From contig JAHDGJ010000005.1 in NCBI GenBank assembly GCA_020627705.1, positions 92,741 through 156,740 of the forward strand: DNA of 64,000 nucleotides, given 5' to 3'. Shown here piece by piece: positions 52,801-61,800 of this stretch (the stretch's first letter is position 1; every line of letters starts with the position of its first letter). The notes below the pieces were generated by a model. It searched no databases. It was not told where the DNA came from and saw nothing but the letters and a program-made list of their open reading frames with translations. Source of the stretch: Saprospiraceae bacterium (lineage in GTDB: Bacteria > Bacteroidota > Bacteroidia > Chitinophagales > Saprospiraceae). The position numbers and the translations under genes are program-made.

Positions 52801-55800
52801 TATTTAACCAACCTTCAACTGTAACTTGACTGGTTTCACTTATATCTCCACAGTCTATATTCAAATCAAGAGGCGCTGTAGTAATCACTGGATCTTCATC
52901 ATCTGGCACAACGGTAATTGTACTTGTGAGCTCAGATGAGTTTCCACAATGATCTGTGGCCGTCCATGTTATAGTGGTCACATTTGCTGTACACAAATCA
53001 ATCAACTCTGCTCCATCATATTCGATTATTACGTCAGTATCACAATTATCAACTGCACTCGCACCATCCAAAAATTCTGAGATTACCGCAGCAGCAGAGC
53101 TAGTTTCAGAAAGATCATCACAATCCAAAGTGATAGGATCAGGAACTGTCAATACTGGAGCATCTGTATCTGGTATAACAATGATCATTGCTGTTGCGGT
53201 GTTGGTATTGCCACAAGCATCTGTAGCTGTCCAGGTAATAGTTGTATTAGACGCAGTACATAAGTCCAACAACACCGAACCATCATGTGTTAGTTCGACA
53301 TCAGAATCACAATTGTCCGTTGCTGTAGCGGATTCTAAAAATTGAGCGATCAAAACTGAAGGATCTGTTGTTTCGGAAATATCGTCACAATCCAATATTA
53401 AATTCTCTGGAGCCGTAATTTCAGGCATTTCGTCGTCCACTTCTATATTGATTGTGCTTTGGACTGGTATAGCCGCATTACCACAAGCGTCTAGTGCATT
53501 CCAAGTAACCGTGATGCTATAATCTGCATCAGCGCAAAAATCTAAAGTAGTTATTGAAAAATCATGGGTCAATGTTGGATCTGTATCACAGGCATCCGTT
53601 ACCGTAGCCTCAGCCAACCAATCCAAAATCTGAACCGTTGGATCTGAAGTTTCAGAAATATCACTACAATCCAAGGTAATTGGATCTGGAACAACTATCA
53701 CAGGGCTTACATTATCAACTACCACATTAATCATGCTTTGTTGTTGTATTGCTGCATTTCCGCATGCATCTGTTGCACTCCAAGTCACCATGATTGAATA
53801 ATTTGCATCGGCACAAACATCCAAAAGACTGATATCAAAATCATGCTCCAATACAGGGTCTGTATCACATAAATCCGTTACATCAGCCAAACCTAGCCAA
53901 TCCAAAATCTGAACCGTTGGATCGGAGGTAGAGGAAATATCATCGCAATCCAATTCTAACGGAGCAGGTACTGTAATTACAGGAGGTGCAGTATCTTCCG
54001 TAACAGTAATGGTACTAGTTGATGTGGACGTATTTCCACAATCATCAGTAGCTGTCCAAATTACAGTAGTTGTTCCTCCACCATTACAAACATCGATAGA
54101 AGTCTCTGTATAGTTATGCGTTATTACAGTATTTCCACATACATCAGAAGCCATGGCACTATCTAGCCATGCCGAAACACTTACTTGACTTGTTTCATTG
54201 ACATCACTACAACTAATCATCAATGGTGCAGGTGTGAAATTAAACACTGGGTCAGTGGTATCCTCAATTATAAAGTCCGCTTGAGTAAATGAAGTATTTC
54301 CACATTCATCTGTTGCTATAAATCGATAGGTTCGCGTCTCTGTATCCAAACACATATCGTCTATGGTAAGCAAATCAAATGAATAGCTAATAGTAGTCGA
54401 GCATCCATCTGTTGCTGTATAACCTCCAAAATTCGCTAACCAAGTAGCTAATGCCGTTAGATTTCCTCCCCCGTCACACTCCACTGTTTCGTTTACCGCT
54501 GGTGTCGCTTCTAATGGCGAAGTTGTATCAATGATTATTATATTAGCCATGCATATGGAAACATTGTCACACTCATCCGTTGCCATAAAGCTTACTGCTT
54601 GTACTCCAGTTGCACCACAAAGATCACTGAATGCCGTTGGATCATAGTTATTGTCAATCATGGTGATTCCACAATTGTCTGTTGCCGAAGCTGTAGCCAA
54701 CCAAGCTAAAATAGTAGCTTCATGATCTCCTATGTCACCCGTACATTCTAGTACTAAATCTGCAGGACAGAGTATTTCTGGCTCCGTTGTATCTTGAATT
54801 GTAATTGTTGCATTTTCAGTAGACAGGTTACCGCAGGCATCTTCTGCACTGAAGGTATAGGTAATCACTTCTGTATTTCCGCACATTGCTGCGCTTACAC
54901 TAGTAAACGTTACCTCAACTTGACCTTCACAGGAATCGAATGCACTAGCGGATGCTTCCCAATTGGTTATCACCGCTGCATTAATATCTTCTGCGCATTC
55001 TAAAGTGATGTTTTCTGGTACGGTCAATTCAGGTGCAGTGGTATCTCCTATTCTAAATCGTTTGGTTACCATATTACTTATGTTGCCACAATCATCCACA
55101 ACCCAAAAATCCACATCCACTCTAAATATCCTATCCGCTCCATTGCACTCCGCTATTGGATTGGTGTTTTCATCATAATTGTTTTGCCAAACAAAAGTTC
55201 CACAAACTTCGGTAACTGTTGAGAGCCCCGCATTATTATTGAGCCAGGCTACGAAATCCGCAAAGTTTTCCTGTGTATCACATTCAACGGTTGTTGCAAA
55301 TGGTACATCATCAGTCACAACGGGTGTAGTGGTGTCTTCAATCTCGAAATCAGCCAAACAAGTAGTGGCATTACCTGCTTCATCTTCAACCGTAAATAAA
55401 TAAGTCGTTATGCTACCGCCACCACATGAAGAAGTGGTATTCCATATTTCTGAACTTACTAAAGGTGCATCATCACAAGCATCGGAGACGTTTGAATAAG
55501 AAGCTAAGAATGTAGCTAAATCTGTAGCATTTCCAGCACCATCACATTCTACGGTAAGATCTGGGGCACAAACAAAAGTTGGTGCCTCGCAATCTTCTAC
55601 AATAAGCATAAAACTACAACTAGCTACCATGTTGCCATTAGCATCTTCGATCATATAACTAATCACATTGGTACCTAGTGGGAATAGTGTTCCTGCTGGT
55701 ACAACATCTGTTCCGCCCGTAACATCTACAGACCCATCTGCTGATACTATATTATGTGTTATGGTAAAGTCTGGACAATTCTCAAAGCTTGTAATATAAT

Positions 55801-58800
55801 CCGTTGCTGCTGTACTAGCCCACGTACATGTCCCCGCATCTGCGCAAACTGTTATACTCGTACTTGGACAGAAAATCTGCGGATCATCTGAATCTACCAC
55901 CGTCACTACAAAACTACAACTGCTCGTATTTCCGCAAGCATCTTCCGCTTCAAATACGATCTCTGTATCTCCTAATGGAAATTCACTCCCTGAGGTCAAC
56001 AAATCTCCTGCTGCATTTGCTATTTGTGTTACCGTTACTGGTGCATTGCAATCCTCCGCAATCGGTGTACTAAATACCACATTGCTCGAACATAAATCAA
56101 CATCTGTATTTACTGTAAGGTCTCCTGGACAATTCACAAATACTGGTGCTGTCGTTTCGTCCGTTGCTGTGATCATCAATACCAAATCTGTACTCAAGCA
56201 TCCATCACTTGCCGTGAAGGTCACCGACACTCCTGTAGCATCTCCACATAAATCTGGCAAACTACCATCATAATCATTCGTGATTACTACTCCATTGCAG
56301 TTATCTGTCGCATCTACCCCATTTAGCCATGCCAAAATGAGTGCGGAAGCATCATCTCCACAACTCAACACTAAATTTGACTCATCGGCTCCAAAATCTG
56401 GAGCTTCTGTATCTGTAACCGTGTAGGTCGCAGTGACTGGCGTCGCATCATTACCACATTCATCAATCGCTGTGAATATATAGGTATATACTGTTACCCA
56501 ACCCGTAGCTCCACAGCTCATTGATTCGTTTTGTAACGCATAGCTTAAATTCACACCACTACAATCATCGACTTCGTCAGATACCGTCGCTGTCGATGCC
56601 CAAGTCGCTACATCAGACACCGCGCAATCTACTGTCACACTAGTCGGTGGTACGATTACTGGATCAGTCGTATCCTGTATGTGTATTCTTGCTATCTCAT
56701 CGATTGAGTTTCCACAATCATCGGTGGCTGTAAAGGTGTATTCTCGTATTTCCGAGCCGCCACACAACTCCGTAATCACTGGTGCACTCGCTACTATATC
56801 CACACTGACATCACAATTATCTACGACTACCATGCCGCCAAAGGACGTCAGCCATGTCGTTACATCTGTCACCAATAAAGGATCATTGCATTCCAAGATC
56901 AAATCGCTGGGTGCGTTCATCACTACTGGCTTTTGCGTATCTATCAAGGTAATCGTGCGCATGCAATCTACTATCATGCCATCACAATTCCCTACTACGG
57001 TAAATGTCACGGTTACCACATTCCCAGGGGCTAAACATCCTATTGGCAATGAGGTGAAATCATTGCTCACTGTCACTGCTCCACAATTATCTGTCGCAGT
57101 CGCCGATGACAACCACGTTGATACTATTTCTTCATTGTTCTCATTCCCACATTCTAAAATCAAATTTTCAGGACAACTCAATATTGGGGCAGTATTGTCT
57201 TGTATCTCAAAACTCGCATCCATCTGTGATGAATTTCCACACGCATCTGTTGCGGTAAAGGTCACCGTAACCATACCCATGTTGCCACAGCCATCACTCA
57301 AACTTACTGTTCCATAATTATTACTCCAGGTCACTTCGTTGCAAGCATTTGGATCACTTACCGTCATCCCTGCATTAGTATTTAACCATGCCAATAAGGC
57401 ACTCGATTGATCCGTTTCATTACACTCTACTATCGTCGGATCTACTGCCGGACCAAAGATCTCTGGCGCTTCCGTATCTGTCGTAGAAAATGTAGCTATA
57501 CAGGTCGAACTGTTGCCCGCTGCATCAGTACTTGTAAATATATACGTCCGTTCTACTGTATTGCCACACATCGATACATCGGTATACAATTCAGCACTAA
57601 CTACAACCGGTAAACTGCAACTTCCAACATCTCCTTGTGCTGTAATGGCCGCTACTTGAGCCGCAACCCAAGCCGCTTCATCATCATCCGCACTGCCACA
57701 TTCATTAAATAAATCATCTGCACAACTTATCATCGGTGCTTCGCAATCTTCTACAATAAGCATAAAACTGCAACTAGCTACCATGTTGCCATTAGCATCT
57801 TCGATCATATAACTAATCACATTGGTACCTAGTGGGAATAGTGTTCCTGCTGGTACAACATCTGTTCCGCCCGTAACATCTACAGACCCATCTGCTGATA
57901 CTATATTATGTGTTATGGTAAAGTCTGGACAATTCTCAAAGCTTGTAATATAATCCGTTGCTGCTGTACTAGCCCACGTACATGTCCCCGCATCTGCGCA
58001 AACTGTTATACTCGTACTTGGACAGAAAATCTGCGGATCATCTGAATCTACCACCGTCACTACAAAACTACAACTGCTCGTATTTCCGCAAGCATCTTCC
58101 GCTTCAAATACGATCTCTGTATCTCCTAATGGAAATTCACTCCCTGAGGTCAACAAATCTCCTGCTGCATTTGCTATTTGTGTTACCGTTACTGGTGCAT
58201 TGCAATCCTCCGCAATCGGTGTACTAAATACCACATTGCTCGAACATAAATCAACATCTGTATTTACTGTAAGGTCTCCTGGACAATTCACAAATACTGG
58301 TGCTGTCGTTTCGTCCGTTGCTGTGATCATCAATACCAAATCTGTACTCAAGCATCCATCACTTGCCGTGAAGGTCACCGACACTCCTGTAGCATCTCCA
58401 CATAAATCTGGCAAACTACCATCATAATCATTCGTGATTACTACTCCATTGCAGTTATCTGTCGCATCTACCCCATTTAGCCATGCCAAAATGAGTGCGG
58501 AAGCATCATCTCCACAACTCAACACTAAATTTGACTCATCGGCTCCAAAATCTGGAGCTTCTGTATCTGTAACCGTGTAGGTCGCAGTGACTGGCGTCGC
58601 ATCATTACCACATTCATCAATCGCTGTGAATATATAGGTATATACTGTTACCCAACCCGTAGCTCCACAGCTCATTGATTCGTTTTGTAACGCATAGCTT
58701 AAATTCACACCACTACAATCATCGACTTCGTCAGATACCGTCGCTGTCGATGCCCAAGTCGCTACATCAGACACCGCGCAATCTACTGTCACACTAGTCG

Positions 58801-61800
58801 GTGGTACGATTACTGGATCAGTCGTATCCTGTATGTGTATTCTTGCTATCTCATCGATTGAGTTTCCACAATCATCGGTGGCTGTAAAGGTGTATTCTCG
58901 TATTTCCGAGCCGCCACACAACTCCGTAATCACTGGTGCACTCGCTACTATATCCACACTGACATCACAATTATCTACGACTACCATGCCGCCAAAGGAC
59001 GTCAGCCATGTCGTTACATCTGTCACCAATAAAGGATCATTGCATTCCAAGATCAAATCGCTGGGTGCGTTCATCACTACTGGCTTTTGCGTATCTATCA
59101 AGGTAATCGTGCGCATGCAATCTACTATCATGCCATCACAATTCCCTACTACGGTAAATGTCACGGTTACCACATTCCCAGGGGCTAAACATCCTATTGG
59201 CAATGAGGTGAAATCATTGCTCACTGTCACTGCTCCACAATTATCTGTCGCAGTCGCCGATGACAACCACGTTGATACTATTTCTTCATTGTTCTCATTC
59301 CCACATTCTAAAATCAAATTTTCAGGACAACTCAATATTGGGGCAGTATTGTCTTGTATCTCAAAACTCGCATCCATCTGTGATGAATTTCCACACGCAT
59401 CTGTTGCGGTAAAGGTCACCGTAACCATACCCATGTTGCCACAGCCATCACTCAAACTTACTGTTCCATAATTATTACTCCAGGTCACTTCGTTGCAAGC
59501 ATTTGGATCACTTACCGTCATCCCTGCATTAGTATTTAACCATGCCAATAAGGCACTCGATTGATCCGTTTCATTACACTCTACTATCGTCGGATCTACT
59601 GCCGGACCAAAGATCTCTGGCGCTTCCGTATCTGTCGTAGAAAATGTAGCTATACAGGTCGAACTGTTGCCCGCTGCATCAGTACTTGTAAATATATACG
59701 TCCGTTCTACTGTATTGCCACACATCGATACATCGGTATACAATTCAGCACTAACTACAACCGGTAAACTGCAACTTCCAACATCTCCTTGTGCTGTAAT
59801 GGCCGCTACTTGAGCCGCAACCCAAGCCGCTTCATCATCATCCGCACTGCCACATTCATTAAATAAATCATCTGTACAACTTATCATCGGTGCTTCACAA
59901 TCTTCTACCACTACTTGGAAACTACAAGTCGCTGTATTGCCTTCGTCATCGGTAATGGTATAAGTCACCGTAGAAGTTCCTAAAGCAAAAGCCGTATTTA
60001 CTGTAATATTTCCAGTACCGCTTCCACCTGTTGGCGCACTAATTACATAACTCACTTCACTATCAGGACAATTATCCGAGAATATCGCATGTACGCTTTC
60101 ATCTGACATCCAAGTACATCCACCCAAATCCGCACACATTAAAATTGTATTGGATGGACAACTTATTGAGGGAATATCTGAATCTTCTACAGTTATTATA
60201 AAACTGCAGCTGCTCGTATTTCCACAAGCATCCTCCGCTTCAAATACGATCTCCGAATCTCCCAATGGAAACTCACTTCCTGAGCTTAATAAATCTCCAG
60301 CTGCATTTGCTATTTGTGTCACTGTTACTGGTTCGTTGCAATCCTCTGCGATCGGTGTACTAAATACCACATTGCTGCTGCAAACATCCACGTCGACATT
60401 GACGGTAATATTGGTAGGACAATTTGTAAATACTGGGATTACAGCGTCAGAAGCCAAAACGATCATCGCATCATCGGTATTGCTATTACCACATTCATCT
60501 ACTGCTGTAAAAGTAACGGTTATCGCTCCACCACATGCTGAAGGCAAATCTGTAAAATTGTTTGTAACTGTTACGTTACTGCAATTGTCAGATGCAACAT
60601 AATCATCTAGCCATGACAATATGGAAGCAGAAAAATCATCTCCGCAAGCTAAATTTAGATCTTCAGGTGCTGATATGCTTGGCGCAGTATTATCTTCTAC
60701 AGTATATGTTCCCGTCGCGCTCGCAAAGTTTCCACATAAATCTCTTACGCTAAATAGATAAGTGTAAACAATTTCTCCTGGACAAGTATCATCGATTTGT
60801 TCTAGACTATAGCTCACTGTGGTCAACCCAGAGCAAACATCCATTGCGTTTGCTGCTGTGGATGCCCACGTATCAGGATCTGCCAAATCACAAGATATTG
60901 GTCCTGGATCAGCAGCTATATCTAAAGTTGGCACTGTTGTATCTGCTATATGCACATAGGCAATTACTGAAGCAGATAAGTTTCCGCACGCATCCGTTGC
61001 CGTAAAAGTATACGGTTGAACAGTACTGCTTCCGCAAAGTGTAGATATTGCTCCTGGGGTGTTACTAATTACAGGTGCAACATCACATTGATCTACTGCC
61101 ATTGCACCACCAAAAGTTAGGAGCCAAGCTGCAACTGCAGATCCTGGATCAGCTGTTCCATCGCATTCTAAGAACAAATCTGATGGAGCCACCATAAAAA
61201 ATGGCTTCTGGGTATCAGCTATAGTAATGCTACGAGTACATGTGACATCGTTTCCGCATTCATCAGTGGCTGTAAAAACCACATCAGCACTTGACCCACA
61301 ATCAGGTAAGGAGGAATAATCTGTAGTTATGGTTACATTGCTACATGCATCAGTGGCAGTCGCGGATAATAACCAGTTTGCAACAATCGCTGCATTGTTA
61401 GGATCTCCGCACTCCAATGTGATGTTTTCAGGACATGCGATTATAGGATCTGTCGTATCCAATATTTCAAATTCGGCTTCTGATGTGTTCGCATTCCCGC
61501 ATTCATCTGTTACGGTAAAAATTATACTTATTGGTGCGCTTACTGGACATGTAATAAAAGATGACCCATTGTAATTATTTGACCACAATAGAATATCTGA
61601 ACAATTATCTGATGCACTTGCACCGCCTTGATTGTCCAACCAAGATAAAAAAGCAGCATAAGCTCCTGGGCCGCATTCTGCTGAATCATCACTAGCACCT
61701 GTATTGATCGTGGGTAAAGTAGTGTCTACTGTACCATAATTTGCAATACATGTAGAAGAGTTTCCGGCAGCATCTGTAGCCACAAACAAATATCTATATG

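Noticed and set aside
56679-59471. Two identical 212-codon plus-strand frames
   Set aside because: They are the antisense image of the duplicated HYR block and are identical only because the DNA is duplicated.
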